Shown in pieces: positions 1-9,005 of a DNA stretch of 64,000 nt. Under the pieces are notes generated by a model, which was given only the letters and a program-made list of their open reading frames with translations, was not told the DNA's origin and did not search any database. A program made the translations under genes and the position numbers. Source of the stretch: Gordonia gummivorans (GTDB taxonomy: Bacteria; Actinomycetota; Actinomycetes; Mycobacteriales; Mycobacteriaceae); assembly GCF_022513585.1 (NCBI RefSeq), contig NZ_JAKWBF010000020.1, positions 38,620 through 102,619 of the forward strand. Direction: 5' to 3'. Positions within the stretch are counted from its first letter, which is position 1, and each line of letters opens with the position of its first letter.

Positions 1-355
1 CGTCGGTGAACTTGCCGTACCCGTCGATCTCGGTGATCTTGTTCTTCTTCATCAGGAAGTGGACACCCTTGACGATGCCGTCGCTCACCTTGCGGCTGCG
101 GTCGAAGGCGGCGCCGAAGTCGAAGGACACATCGCCGGACATACCGAAGGTCTTGGCCTGATGGTTGAAGATGTGCGCGAGTTCGGCGTTGCGCAGGAGC
201 GCCTTTGACGGGATGCACCCGACGTTGAGGCACACGCCGCCCCAGTACTTCTCTTCGATGACGGCGGTTTTCATGCCCAGCTGAGCCGACCGGATCGCGG
301 CGACGTACCCACCTGGACCTGCACCCAATACAACTGTTTGAAAGTGTTCAGCCAC
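1..355 (-). CDS. lpd: Dihydrolipoamide dehydrogenase, N-terminal part (runs off the window)
   Basis: FAD-dependent E3 subunit that re-oxidises dihydrolipoyl groups of 2-oxoacid dehydrogenase complexes using NAD+; cytosolic. The visible 118 residues hold the FAD-binding [10 protein letters not shown] motif (about 11-20) and the redox disulfide motif [16 protein letters not shown], with the active Cys near 42 and 47. The text closely matches what I recall of mycobacterial LpdC, including [11 protein letters not shown]. The start is GTG at 355, 13 codons before the end of the FAD glycine motif, as usual for the family. The C-terminal NAD and dimerisation domains lie outside the window, so completeness cannot be judged. 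It is divergent from the TetR gene at 469. Confidence 0.95.
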   Translation of the reverse strand, partial: MAEHFQTVVLGAGPGGYVAAIRSAQLGMKTAVIEEKYWGGVCLNVGCIPSKALLRNAELAHIFNHQAKTFGMSGDVSFDFGAAFDRSRKVSDGIVKGVHFLMKKNKITEIDGYGKFTD

Positions 356-427
356 GACTGCCAGCCTACGTCGGGGCCCGGGGTCGGCGCATGGCGTCCC
401 GCTACTCGGCGGTAACCCCACCCGCAT

Positions 428-446
428 TTTCAATCAATGATTGAAA
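428..446. promoter_or_regulatory. Palindromic operator upstream of the TetR/OYE operon
   Basis: TTTCAATCAATGATTGAAA is a perfect 9-bp inverted repeat around a single central base. It ends 22 bp before the TetR start. A further half-site-like TGATTGATT follows at about 450-458. Position and symmetry fit autoregulation by the adjacent TetR protein; binding is inferred. Confidence 0.65.
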
Positions 447-468
447 CGATGATTGATTCTGTGGTCTC

Positions 469-1092
469 ATGGCGGGTGTGACCGCCCCCACACGAGCCGA
501 CGAAACCCGCGCGCAACTGCTGCGCTGCGCCGAGCGGCTGTTCCTCGCCGACGGATACGACGCCGTGTCGGTGCGATCGATCTGCGCGGCGGCCGGCGCG
601 AATCCGGCCGCGGTGCACTACCACTTCGGCTCAAAGGATCAACTCACCGTCGCGCTCCTCGAGGATCGGCTCGCCCCGATCTGGGTCGTCGCACTCGACC
701 GGATCGACCCGGCGACCGATTCGGTAGCCACCCTGGTAGACGCGGTGATCACCCCGCTGGTCGCTACCGCCGACGACCCCGTCGGCCATCTTCACCTGCG
801 CTTGCTCGCCAGGTTCGCGCTGACACATCCCGTCGCGCCGTGGAGCAAGCCGTGGTTCCGGCTCGACCACTGGGCAACCGTACTGATCGGCATGGTCGAC
901 GGCTTGTCTCCCGACGACGCGCGCCGACGATGGTCGCTCGCGTTCGAACTCATCCTGCTGCGCTTCGGCGGGCCGTCGACGCCGTCGCCGCGCACGGTCG
1001 ACGCGCTGCGGGCATTTGTCGCCGCGGGCCTCACCTCCCCGGCACCAGACCTCTCGACATCAGCCCAGCCCACTCACGGAGAGACTCGATGA
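469..1092 (+). CDS. TetR-family transcriptional regulator
   Basis: DNA-binding repressor of 207 aa. The N-terminal helix-turn-helix covers about residues 13-58 (ETRAQLLRCAERLF, then SVRSICAAAGANPAAVHYHFGSK), the standard TetR layout; the C-terminal ligand domain is of unknown specificity. Its stop overlaps the start of the flavin oxidoreductase gene by ATGA, so the two are translationally coupled. The palindrome at 428-446 is the obvious operator. The arrangement recalls the E. coli nemR-nemA pair (TetR plus old yellow enzyme), but the ligand is unknown. Confidence 0.9.
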   Translation: MAGVTAPTRADETRAQLLRCAERLFLADGYDAVSVRSICAAAGANPAAVHYHFGSKDQLTVALLEDRLAPIWVVALDRIDPATDSVATLVDAVITPLVATADDPVGHLHLRLLARFALTHPVAPWSKPWFRLDHWATVLIGMVDGLSPDDARRRWSLAFELILLRFGGPSTPSPRTVDALRAFVAAGLTSPAPDLSTSAQPTHGETR

Positions 1093-2315
1093 CCAACGCG
1101 AACCCCCAACGATCCGACCCCTTCAGCCCGGCGCCGCTCGGCCCGCTGACCTTGCGCAACCGCCTCATCAAATGCGCCACCTTCGAGGGCGTGACGCCCG
1201 ACGCCCTCGTCACCGACGACCTGATCGAGTTCCACCGCGAGGTCGCCGCGGGCGGTGTCGCGATGAGCACCGTCGCCTACTGCGCGATCTCTCCGGAGGG
1301 CCGTACCGACCGACACCAGATCTGGATGCGCCCGGAGGCCATGGGAGGCCTGCGGAAGCTCACCGACGCCATCCATGGTGAGGGCGCGCTCGCGGCCGCC
1401 CAACTCGGTCATGCCGGCCCGGTCGCGAACTCGGTGTCGAACCGCGCGAAGGCGCTCGGCCCGTCAAGGATCCCGGCGCCGATGGGAATGTCGTTGACAC
1501 ACAAGGTGACTGCCGAGGACATCAAGGATCTACGGGTGAAGTTCCGGCGCGCGGCCCGTATCGCCGTCGACAGCGGATTCGATGGTCTCGAAATCCATTG
1601 CGGCCACAACTATCTGATCAGTTGCTTCTTGTCGCCACTGCTCAATCACCGACATGACGGCTACGGTGGCACGCTCGTCAACCGGGCCCGCCTGGCCCGC
1701 GAGGTCGCCGAGTCGGTGCGCGAGGAGGTCGGCGACGAGGCCGCGGTCTGGGTGAAGCTCAACATGTTCGACGGTGTGGGAAAGCCCGGCGGTGGCGGTC
1801 GGCGGTGGTCGGGATTCAACATCGACGAGGCCTGTGAGGTGGCCCGGCTGCTCGAACGCGACGGTCACCTCGACGCCATCGAACCGACCGCTGGGTCGTC
1901 ACTCCTCAACCCCATGTACCTCTTCCATGGCGACGCCCCGCGCGCCGCGTTCGCCGACGCCTTCCGCGGTGCCATGCACTGGGGCCTCAAGGCGGCCGGC
2001 CCGTTCTTCCTCAAGCACTACGACTACCACGACGGCTACCTCCTGCCACTCGCCCGCCGGCTGCGCGCGGCCGTCGACCTTCCGCTGATCCTGCTGGGCG
2101 GCGTAACCGACCGCGCATCAATGGATCTCGCGCTGGGTGAGGGATTCGACTTCGTCGCGATGGGGCGTGCATTGCTGCGCGAACCCGACCTGCCCTTGCG
2201 TATCGCGTCCGACCCGGCGACCACGTCGCAGTGCACGCATTGCAACCTCTGCATGCCGACGATCTACTCGCACACCCGCTGCCCGGTGCGCACCGGCGAG
2301 GTGCCCGCGGGCTAG
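1089..2315 (+). CDS. Old-yellow-enzyme family NADH:flavin oxidoreductase
   Basis: FMN-dependent TIM-barrel ene-reductase-like enzyme, 408 aa. Visible family features are the N-terminal PLTLRNRLIKCATFEG, the active-site region EIHCGHNYLISCFLSP followed by the YGG signature, and the C-terminal phosphate-binding LGGVTD and AMGRALLREPDL segments. The C-terminus carries CTHCNLC and a further Cys (SHTRCPV), resembling the Fe-S cysteine cluster of 2,4-dienoyl-CoA reductase/trimethylamine dehydrogenase relatives, though the spacing CxxCxxC differs from the usual CxxCxxxC. The FAD/NAD domain of those longer enzymes is absent. ATG overlaps the TetR stop (ATGA). The substrate is unknown; control by the upstream TetR is likely. 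Confidence 0.88.
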   Translation: MTNANPQRSDPFSPAPLGPLTLRNRLIKCATFEGVTPDALVTDDLIEFHREVAAGGVAMSTVAYCAISPEGRTDRHQIWMRPEAMGGLRKLTDAIHGEGALAAAQLGHAGPVANSVSNRAKALGPSRIPAPMGMSLTHKVTAEDIKDLRVKFRRAARIAVDSGFDGLEIHCGHNYLISCFLSPLLNHRHDGYGGTLVNRARLAREVAESVREEVGDEAAVWVKLNMFDGVGKPGGGGRRWSGFNIDEACEVARLLERDGHLDAIEPTAGSSLLNPMYLFHGDAPRAAFADAFRGAMHWGLKAAGPFFLKHYDYHDGYLLPLARRLRAAVDLPLILLGGVTDRASMDLALGEGFDFVAMGRALLREPDLPLRIASDPATTSQCTHCNLCMPTIYSHTRCPVRTGEVPAG

Positions 2316-2324
2316 TCATTCCGC

Positions 2325-3950
2325 TCACTGCCGGGTGAAGACCCCGTCGTTCTCCTCGTCGTCGTAGTACTCGATCACCATGCGCGGCCCGTCGAAGGTG
2401 ACCTTGGAGATCGACCCGAGCTCGGCGTTCTCGTTGCGCAAGGTGAAGGTGAAGGTGTTGCCGTCCCAGTGGGTGAGTTCGTGGGTCGTCACACCACCCG
2501 GACCCATCGCCAGGACCAGCTTTCCGCCCTGCTCGCGGACCACCGCCGGTCCGTACATGGAGTTCGCATAGGTTCCGACGTAGGACGAGAGCGCCTGCGC
2601 CGGTGCAGGATTGGCTGGACGCGGCTTACCCACCAGGCTGCCCGACGGCTGGTTCTCCGCGTCGAACGCCTGCCGGTAGAGGGTGCGCCAGTCGTGACGC
2701 ACCTCGCCGAACTGGACGAGATCGGCGAACTCGCCGGTGATCGCTTCGACCGCCCCGATGGGAGATGCGTTGGACAACACCACGATCGCCACGTCGGCCG
2801 AGGGCAGCACGAGGAAGTTGGTTGCCGCTCCCGACCCGAAGGCACCTGAATGGCTCACCTGGGTGCGCCCGCCGGCGGTGACCGAGACGTTGAATCCGTA
2901 GCCGTAGAACCCGGCCCGCGCGTCCGGCGCCGAGGACGGTGACGACACGATCTGCGGCGTGATCGCGGGCAACAACGCCTCGGGCGCGACGAGTTGCTTG
3001 CCCTGATACGTTCCCTGAGCCATCAACATCGTGAGCCAGTGGGTGAGGTCGTTGACCGACGAACTGACACCACCTGCGGGCGCCTGCGCGTCGGGATCAC
3101 GTTGCTTGAACGTCACGACCCACTTGCCGTCGACCTGCACGTGCCCGACGACCCGGTTGTCGCGTGCCGTGAAATCCCGGAAGCGGGAACTCGTGCGCGT
3201 CATGCCGAGCGGCCGGTAGATCGACTCCTCCGAGAGCGTCTCCCAGTCGCGACCCGACCGGTTGGCCACAGATTCGGCGCCGGCGGTGATCCCGAAGTTG
3301 GTGTAGTCGTATGTGATTCGGAACGGCTGCAGCGGCGCGTAGCGCAATCGGTTGAGGACCACCGCCCGGGGATAACCGAGATCCTCGATCTTGTCGCCGG
3401 CGTGGTCGGGCAAACCGGAACGGTGCGTGTACATGTCGGCGACGGTGACCGTGCGAGTGACATACGGGTCGGCGAGCGCGAAACCGGGCAGCGCAGCCGC
3501 CACCTGGTCGTCCCACGACACGGTCTTGTTGGTGACCTGCGACGCGATCACCGTCGAACCGATGGACTTGGACATCGAGGCGAGCGGGAAGACGGTGTCG
3601 GCGTTGACGGAGGCACCCGTGGTGACATCGGCGACCCCGAATCCCTTGGCGTACTTGGTTTCCCCGCCCGACACCACCGCCACGGCCATACCGGGTATAC
3701 CGGTGTCGCGCATCATCGATTGGACGAGACCGTCGAGTTTGGACACCGCGTCGGCGACCGCGTTGTCCGGCAGCGCACCCTCGACCTGGGCGTTGGGATT
3801 CTCCTCCGACGCCGGGACCGCGGAACTGCTGGGCGACGACGTGGAACCGGAGTCGCAGGCCGCGGCCAGCACGGCGACGGCGAGCACACTGGTCGCGACC
3901 AGCGGCCAGCGCCGTCGATGTCGGGTTTCGGGACGGATTACGGCCAACAT
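2325..3950 (-). CDS. Beta-lactamase-fold serine hydrolase, putative lipoprotein
   Basis: 541-aa class C beta-lactamase/D-Ala-D-Ala carboxypeptidase-like hydrolase (EstB group), predicted to be exported and lipid-anchored. The signal sequence ends in a lipobox (VLAAAC) near residue 33. Catalytic motifs are SMSK (SxxK), YTN (YxN, in TYDYTNFG) and HSG (in VSHSGAFG, KTG-like box), followed by a C-terminal beta-rich extension of DUF3471 type. The start at 3950 is chosen because AGGAGG precedes it by 7 nt and it places the hydrophobic segment correctly; a longer frame back to 4088 is not plausible. It converges on the OYE gene with a 9-nt gap. The substrate (peptide, ester or lactam) is unknown. 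Confidence 0.88.
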   Translation of the reverse strand: MLAVIRPETRHRRRWPLVATSVLAVAVLAAACDSGSTSSPSSSAVPASEENPNAQVEGALPDNAVADAVSKLDGLVQSMMRDTGIPGMAVAVVSGGETKYAKGFGVADVTTGASVNADTVFPLASMSKSIGSTVIASQVTNKTVSWDDQVAAALPGFALADPYVTRTVTVADMYTHRSGLPDHAGDKIEDLGYPRAVVLNRLRYAPLQPFRITYDYTNFGITAGAESVANRSGRDWETLSEESIYRPLGMTRTSSRFRDFTARDNRVVGHVQVDGKWVVTFKQRDPDAQAPAGGVSSSVNDLTHWLTMLMAQGTYQGKQLVAPEALLPAITPQIVSSPSSAPDARAGFYGYGFNVSVTAGGRTQVSHSGAFGSGAATNFLVLPSADVAIVVLSNASPIGAVEAITGEFADLVQFGEVRHDWRTLYRQAFDAENQPSGSLVGKPRPANPAPAQALSSYVGTYANSMYGPAVVREQGGKLVLAMGPGGVTTHELTHWDGNTFTFTLRNENAELGSISKVTFDGPRMVIEYYDDEENDGVFTRQ

Positions 3951-4068
3951 GGCGCCCTCCTGATATCTCCGACCCTCGCTCGGAAGGTTACCGGACGCAT
4001 GACCTGCACGTATGCGGTTTGAACAGGCCAAATGACGCGGTCGAGCGAGCCCACGTAGGTTGAATGCC

Positions 4069-6105
4069 ATGACGCAGCACGACGGCACGACGCCGCCCGA
4101 CCCCTACCTCTGGCTCGAGGACGTGACCGGCGACGACGCACTCGCCTGGGTGCGTGAACACAACCAGCCGACGGTCGACGAACTGACGTCGTCCGACCGG
4201 TTCCGCGAGATGGAATCGCAAACCCTCGCGGCCCTCGACACCGACGACCGGATCCCCTACGTCCGACGCCGCGGCGAGTACCTCTACAACTTCTGGAAGG
4301 ACGCCGCCAACCCGCGCGGTCTCTGGCGCCGCACCACGCTCGAGTCCTACGTCACCGACACACCGGACTGGGACGTGCTCATCGACGTCGACGAGCTGGC
4401 CCGCGACGAAGACGAGAACTGGGTGTGGTCCGGCGCCACGGCATTACGGCCCCACTACGATCGGGCACTCATCTCACTGTCTCGCGGCGGCGCCGACGCC
4501 ACCGTCGTCCGAGAATTCGACCTGACCACTCGCACCTGGGTCGCCGACGGCTTCGGGCTCCCCGAGAACAAATCCAGCGTGGGGTGGATTGATCGCGATT
4601 CCGTCTATGTCGGGACCGATTTCGGGGTCCAGCCGGATGGCCGCAAGGCACTGACCGACTCCGGGTACCCACGCATCGTCAAGCGCTGGTCCCGCGGCAC
4701 CCCGCTCGAGGACGCCGTGACGGTCTTCGCCGGGGAGACCGGTGACGTGTCGATCCGGGCGGTGTACGACGACACCCCGGGGTTCGAGCGTCATTTCGTG
4801 AGCCGGGCCACCGACTTCTTCAACTCGCTGCTGTACCAATTATCGGACGACACGCAAGAATTGGTGGATGTGCCGACCGACGCACACGCGGGGGTACACC
4901 GGGACTGGCTGCTGGTGCTGACCCGGTCGGAGTGGTCCGTCGGCGACGTGACCCATGCACCGGGAACGCTGCTCGTCTTCGACTATCCGCGCTACCAGGC
5001 CGGCGACCGTGACGCGACGGTCCTGTTCACCCCGGACGCGCACACGAGTCTGGTCGACTATTCCTTCACCCGTTCACATCTCATCATCGTGACGCTGCAC
5101 GACGTCCACACGCGGGTCGAGGTGCGCAGTGTCGGCGACTGGGAGACCGTGCCGCAGCCCGGACTTCCCGAGCTCGCCACCATCTCGGTCCTCGACACCG
5201 ACCCCGACGAGAGCGACGAGGTCTTCTGGTCGGCAACGTCGTTCACCGATCCGCCGAGTCTGCTGCACGGCGACAGCGGAGTAGACGCAACCGTCATCAA
5301 ACACAGTCCGGAGTTCTTCGACGCCGAGAACATCAGTGCCGAACAGCATTTCGCCACCTCCGACGACGGAACGCAGGTTCCCTACTTTGTGGTGCGCAGG
5401 AATGACACCAGCAGCGGTCCGACGCTGCTCTACGGCTACGGCGGATTTGAGAACGCCCTGACGCCAGGTTATCTGGCGATCGCCGGGCAAAGCTGGATCG
5501 CGCGCGGCGGCATCTACGTCATCGCCAACATCCGGGGTGGCGGCGAGTACGGTCCGTCGTGGCACACCCAGGCGCAGAAGGCCGGCCGACACAAGGTGTA
5601 CGAGGACTTTGCGGCGGTGGCGCGCGCTCTCGTCGACTCCGGTCTCACGACGCCGAAGCAGCTTGCCGCGCAAGGTGGTTCCAACGGAGGACTCCTCATG
5701 GGAGTGATGCTGACCCGCTACCCGGAGTTGTTCGGGGCGCTGGTATGCCAGGTGCCGCTGATCGACATGCGGCGCTATCACCTACTGCTCGCGGGAGCAT
5801 CGTGGATGGCCGAGTACGGCGATCCCGACGATCCCGAGCAGTGGGCGTTCATGAAGCCGTTCTCGCCGTATCAGAACATCAGCGCCGACGTCACCTACCC
5901 GCCGATCCTGGTCACGACGTCCACCCGCGACGATCGCGTCCATCCGGGGCACGCCCGAAAACTGGTGGCACGCCTCGAGGAGACCGGGCACGACGTGCAG
6001 TACTACGAGAACATCGAGGGCGGGCACGGCGGCGCGGCGGACAACAAGCAGGCGGCGTTCAAGTCCGCGCTCGCCTACGAATTCCTGTGGCGCACCATCG
6101 GGTGA
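4069..6105 (+). CDS. Prolyl oligopeptidase family serine peptidase (S9A)
   Basis: 678-aa cytosolic peptidase that cleaves short peptides after proline. The N-terminal half is the seven-bladed propeller gate, beginning with the typical PDPYLWLEDVTG entry. The C-terminal alpha/beta hydrolase domain has nucleophile Ser538 in GGSNGG, the acid in RDDRV (about 621-622) and His653 in EGGHGG. Length fits S9A. ATG 4069 is chosen; TTG at 4060 is in frame but adds only three residues. A peptidase of this type also occurs near lpdC and groEL2 in M. tuberculosis (Rv0457c, from memory). The last 47 nt overlap the convergent rhomboid-like gene. Confidence 0.95.
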   Translation: MTQHDGTTPPDPYLWLEDVTGDDALAWVREHNQPTVDELTSSDRFREMESQTLAALDTDDRIPYVRRRGEYLYNFWKDAANPRGLWRRTTLESYVTDTPDWDVLIDVDELARDEDENWVWSGATALRPHYDRALISLSRGGADATVVREFDLTTRTWVADGFGLPENKSSVGWIDRDSVYVGTDFGVQPDGRKALTDSGYPRIVKRWSRGTPLEDAVTVFAGETGDVSIRAVYDDTPGFERHFVSRATDFFNSLLYQLSDDTQELVDVPTDAHAGVHRDWLLVLTRSEWSVGDVTHAPGTLLVFDYPRYQAGDRDATVLFTPDAHTSLVDYSFTRSHLIIVTLHDVHTRVEVRSVGDWETVPQPGLPELATISVLDTDPDESDEVFWSATSFTDPPSLLHGDSGVDATVIKHSPEFFDAENISAEQHFATSDDGTQVPYFVVRRNDTSSGPTLLYGYGGFENALTPGYLAIAGQSWIARGGIYVIANIRGGGEYGPSWHTQAQKAGRHKVYEDFAAVARALVDSGLTTPKQLAAQGGSNGGLLMGVMLTRYPELFGALVCQVPLIDMRRYHLLLAGASWMAEYGDPDDPEQWAFMKPFSPYQNISADVTYPPILVTTSTRDDRVHPGHARKLVARLEETGHDVQYYENIEGGHGGAADNKQAAFKSALAYEFLWRTIG

Positions 6106-6757
6106 CACGACTGAGAGTGACTTTCGGATTCCACGGCGGCACGCCACGTCGTCGTGCCATCGGGTACCAGGCCAGGCCGATGAGCACCGATGTGAAGTGA
6201 CCGATCGCGGTGAAGTCGAAGGCCACGATCAGCGGGAGACCGTAGACCGCGAGTACGCCGCCGAGATACACCCAGCACCACGGACGTGCGATGCGGTAGG
6301 TCAACACACCGACGATGCCCGCGAGGAAATAGCTCACGCCGACGTCGAGCACGTTGACCATCGACTCGTCGGCCACGCCATCGTGGATGGCGAGACCGAG
6401 CAACCCCTCACTGACGAAGGTCGCCAGGATGTGCGCGCTCAGTCCGACCGCCAGCCACCGTAGGGACCCCAGCCAGCGCTCCGCGGGGATGTGAAAGACG
6501 CAGAACGACACCAGGTACGGAAGCCAGAACGCGCCGTCGATCCAGAACAGACTGGTGAACAGCACATGCACGGGGTCGGTGGTCAGGTTGTGCAGGTTGG
6601 TGGACCGCTCACCGAGAATCCGGTCGAGCTCTGCCGGGCTCACAGTGCGCCCGATGATGGTGGTCATTAGCAGGATCGCGAGCCAACCACAGGTCAGCGG
6701 CGCCGACGCGAGCACACCCCACGTCGCACGGAGTGCGTGGCGCTGCGCGCGAACCAT
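6059..6757 (-). CDS. Rhomboid-like polytopic membrane protein
   Basis: 232-aa integral membrane protein with about six hydrophobic segments. The GHFTSVLIGLAWYPMARR stretch near the C-terminus resembles the His-containing helix of actinobacterial rhomboid-like proteins, but I see no GxSx serine motif, so protease activity is doubtful. The start at 6757 follows GAGAGG by about 8 nt; the frame extends to 6886 but that part looks non-coding. Its 3' end runs 47 nt into the 3' end of the prolyl oligopeptidase gene on the other strand. It is divergent from the lipase at 6892. Confidence 0.7.
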   Translation of the reverse strand: MVRAQRHALRATWGVLASAPLTCGWLAILLMTTIIGRTVSPAELDRILGERSTNLHNLTTDPVHVLFTSLFWIDGAFWLPYLVSFCVFHIPAERWLGSLRWLAVGLSAHILATFVSEGLLGLAIHDGVADESMVNVLDVGVSYFLAGIVGVLTYRIARPWCWVYLGGVLAVYGLPLIVAFDFTAIGHFTSVLIGLAWYPMARRRGVPPWNPKVTLSRVTRWCATGIRRRART

Positions 6758-6891
6758 GCAAACACCTCTCGTCGACGACCTTGTGTCAGTGTCCCACTGT
6801 GGTCGGTGTCGTGACATGTTGCGCACAGTCCAGTGCCAGATCGTCGAAGCGAGACCGAATCCACCGGCACGCGCATCTAGGCTCACCGATC

Positions 6892-8115
6892 ATGTTGCCG
6901 GTATCTCGCGCCCTGTTCCGCCACCTGTGCCCAGCCGTGGCGGCCCTGCTCATCCTCGGCATGCCGGCTGCCGGGCCCGGCGTGGCCCGCGCGGACGACG
7001 AGGTCTCGGTGGGTGCCCCGAACTGGTCGGGCTTGAACGTGACCGACTTCCGCGGACCGCTGCCGGCACGCGGTGGCGTCCTCCTGGCGTCCGTTCCGTT
7101 GGACCCCGCACTCTCGATTCCGGGCGCGGGCAACGCCTATCGCATCCAGTTCTCGTCGCTGAACCAGCATCGCCGCATGGCCTCGTCCACCGGAGCCGTG
7201 TTCCTGCCGCCCGGGACACCGCCGCGCGGCGGCTGGCCGGTGATCTCCTGGGCACATGGCACCGTCGGAATGGCCGACGCGTGCACCCCGTCGGCGTTTC
7301 CACGAAGTGCCCGGGACCAGAAGTACCTCGGGCACTGGTTGCAGCAGGGCTACGCGGTGGTCGCCGCCGACTACGTCGGGCTGGGCACGCCGGGCCTGAT
7401 GGCCTATCTGAACGGAGTGACCGCGGCGCACGCGATCGTCGACGTCGTGGTCGCCAGCCATCAGATGCGTCTCCCACTCGCCAAACGGTGGGCGATCATC
7501 GGACAGTCGCAAGGAGCGGCCGCCGCGCTCAACGGCGCCCGGTACGCGACAAGCTTCAGCCGCGGCACCGGTCTGGACTACCGCGGGGTTGTCGCCACGG
7601 GCATCCCGGCCAATCTCGAGTACCTGTATCAGAATCTCGGCCCGCTCGTTCCGCCGGTGACGCTGCCCGGCGGGCTCAACGCCTACACCGCGTACATCCT
7701 GGCCGGATTCAACGAGACCCGGCCGGACCTCCGCGTCGCATCGGTCATGAGCCGCAAGGGAATCGAGCGACTGGCGCAGGGTCGGTCCACCTGCTATCCG
7801 ATCCTGATGAAGTCCCTCGCCGGCGACGACGTGCGTACGTGGTTCACCAGGCCCCTGCTGTCGATTCCCGGTCTGTCGGCGGCTCTACACACCTACATGG
7901 CCACCCCGTACAAGGGCTACGACCGTCCCATTTTCCTCGGTCAGGGACTTCGGGACGTGGATGTCCCGGCGCCATCGGCACTCTCGCTGTATGCCCAGAT
8001 GAAGGCCAACGGTCAGCCGGTCACCCTGCACGTGTACCCCGAGGACGACCACTCCAGCGCCGTCCTCGCATCGATGCCGGATTCGACGCCCTTCCTGGCC
8101 CGCATTCTGCGCTGA
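6892..8115 (+). CDS. Secreted lipase/esterase (LIP family)
   Basis: 407-aa exported alpha/beta hydrolase similar to the secretory triacylglycerol lipases of actinobacteria (PF03583-type). A signal peptide covers about residues 1-35, ending PGVARA before DDEV. The nucleophile elbow is GQSQG; the acid is probably in GLRDVDVPAPS and the histidine in EDDHSSAV. A lid-like segment lies between them. The ATG at 6892 is the only start that gives an n-region directly before the hydrophobic core. The family acts on lipid or ester substrates outside the cell; the substrate is not predictable here. Confidence 0.88.
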   Translation: MLPVSRALFRHLCPAVAALLILGMPAAGPGVARADDEVSVGAPNWSGLNVTDFRGPLPARGGVLLASVPLDPALSIPGAGNAYRIQFSSLNQHRRMASSTGAVFLPPGTPPRGGWPVISWAHGTVGMADACTPSAFPRSARDQKYLGHWLQQGYAVVAADYVGLGTPGLMAYLNGVTAAHAIVDVVVASHQMRLPLAKRWAIIGQSQGAAAALNGARYATSFSRGTGLDYRGVVATGIPANLEYLYQNLGPLVPPVTLPGGLNAYTAYILAGFNETRPDLRVASVMSRKGIERLAQGRSTCYPILMKSLAGDDVRTWFTRPLLSIPGLSAALHTYMATPYKGYDRPIFLGQGLRDVDVPAPSALSLYAQMKANGQPVTLHVYPEDDHSSAVLASMPDSTPFLARILR

Positions 8116-8118
8116 GGC

Positions 8119-8961
8119 CTAACGCCCGCCCGGGAGCACCAGTCGCACGACGATGCCGAGCACCACCACGCCCAGTCCGACGCCGCCCACGATCAGCGCA
8201 AATTGCGTGAGGTCGTCGGCGCAACGGTCGATGAAAAGTTCCGCGACATCGCGCGTCGTCTCCGCTGCCGTCGACACCCGATCGCGGGCCTGGTCGGCCA
8301 GGTAGGTTCCCGCCGCCCATGCGGCCGCACACGACAGCATCAGTCCGATGCCGAGCCAGGCGAGCACGGTTCCGCGTCGTCGCGCCACGAGCAGCGCCAG
8401 CAGTGCGGCGACGGCCGCAACGATGGTCGAGGACCAGCCGAGCGTCGTGATCTGTTGGCCGACACGGTGATACTGCCCGGCCTCGAGCCCGTTCTCGCGG
8501 TTGACCAGTTCCACCTCGATCGGCCCGGCGAGTGGTTGTGCACCCGGAATGACTTGGCTGATCACACGATTCACCATCGGCGTGATGTCGACGCGCATCA
8601 CCTGCGTATCGGTGCCCGGTGCGGGTTCGTCGAACAGCCAGGAATGCTGCTGCCGCACAAGGCTGACGAAATCAGCCTGGAAACCGGGGCTGTCGGTGTA
8701 TCGCTGCGCGACCGGTCGGACCAATGCCTCTATCGGTGCGTTCAGGACGTCGGTGTTGAGCTGATCGGCCCGGGCCACCGCCTGCTCGGTGATCCGGTCG
8801 GCCAGGAAGTCCTTGACATGCTCGTCGGTCGACATCGGACTCACCACCGACACGAACCCGTCCTGGTCGACGAGTCGTTCGGAGATCCACATCGTCGGTA
8901 CTGCCAACACACACGCGACCATCGCGATCAAGGTCAGCAAACCGCTGAGAAAGCTACGCAC
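8119..8961 (-). CDS. Membrane protein of unknown function with two-ended TM topology
   Basis: 280-aa protein. A transmembrane segment or uncleaved signal covers about residues 5-25, then a soluble region of about 130 residues (probably outside the membrane), then TM segments near 178-195, 200-222 and 255-277. The soluble part has no cysteines or catalytic motif I recognise. Similar proteins of unknown role occur in Gordonia, Rhodococcus and mycobacteria, as far as I can recall. The gene converges on the lipase with only three bases between stops. Confidence 0.7.
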   Translation of the reverse strand: MRSFLSGLLTLIAMVACVLAVPTMWISERLVDQDGFVSVVSPMSTDEHVKDFLADRITEQAVARADQLNTDVLNAPIEALVRPVAQRYTDSPGFQADFVSLVRQQHSWLFDEPAPGTDTQVMRVDITPMVNRVISQVIPGAQPLAGPIEVELVNRENGLEAGQYHRVGQQITTLGWSSTIVAAVAALLALLVARRRGTVLAWLGIGLMLSCAAAWAAGTYLADQARDRVSTAAETTRDVAELFIDRCADDLTQFALIVGGVGLGVVVLGIVVRLVLPGGR

Positions 8962-9005
8962 GACACGAGGCTACCGACGCGCGTCGGACCGATCGCACCC
9001 GGCAG

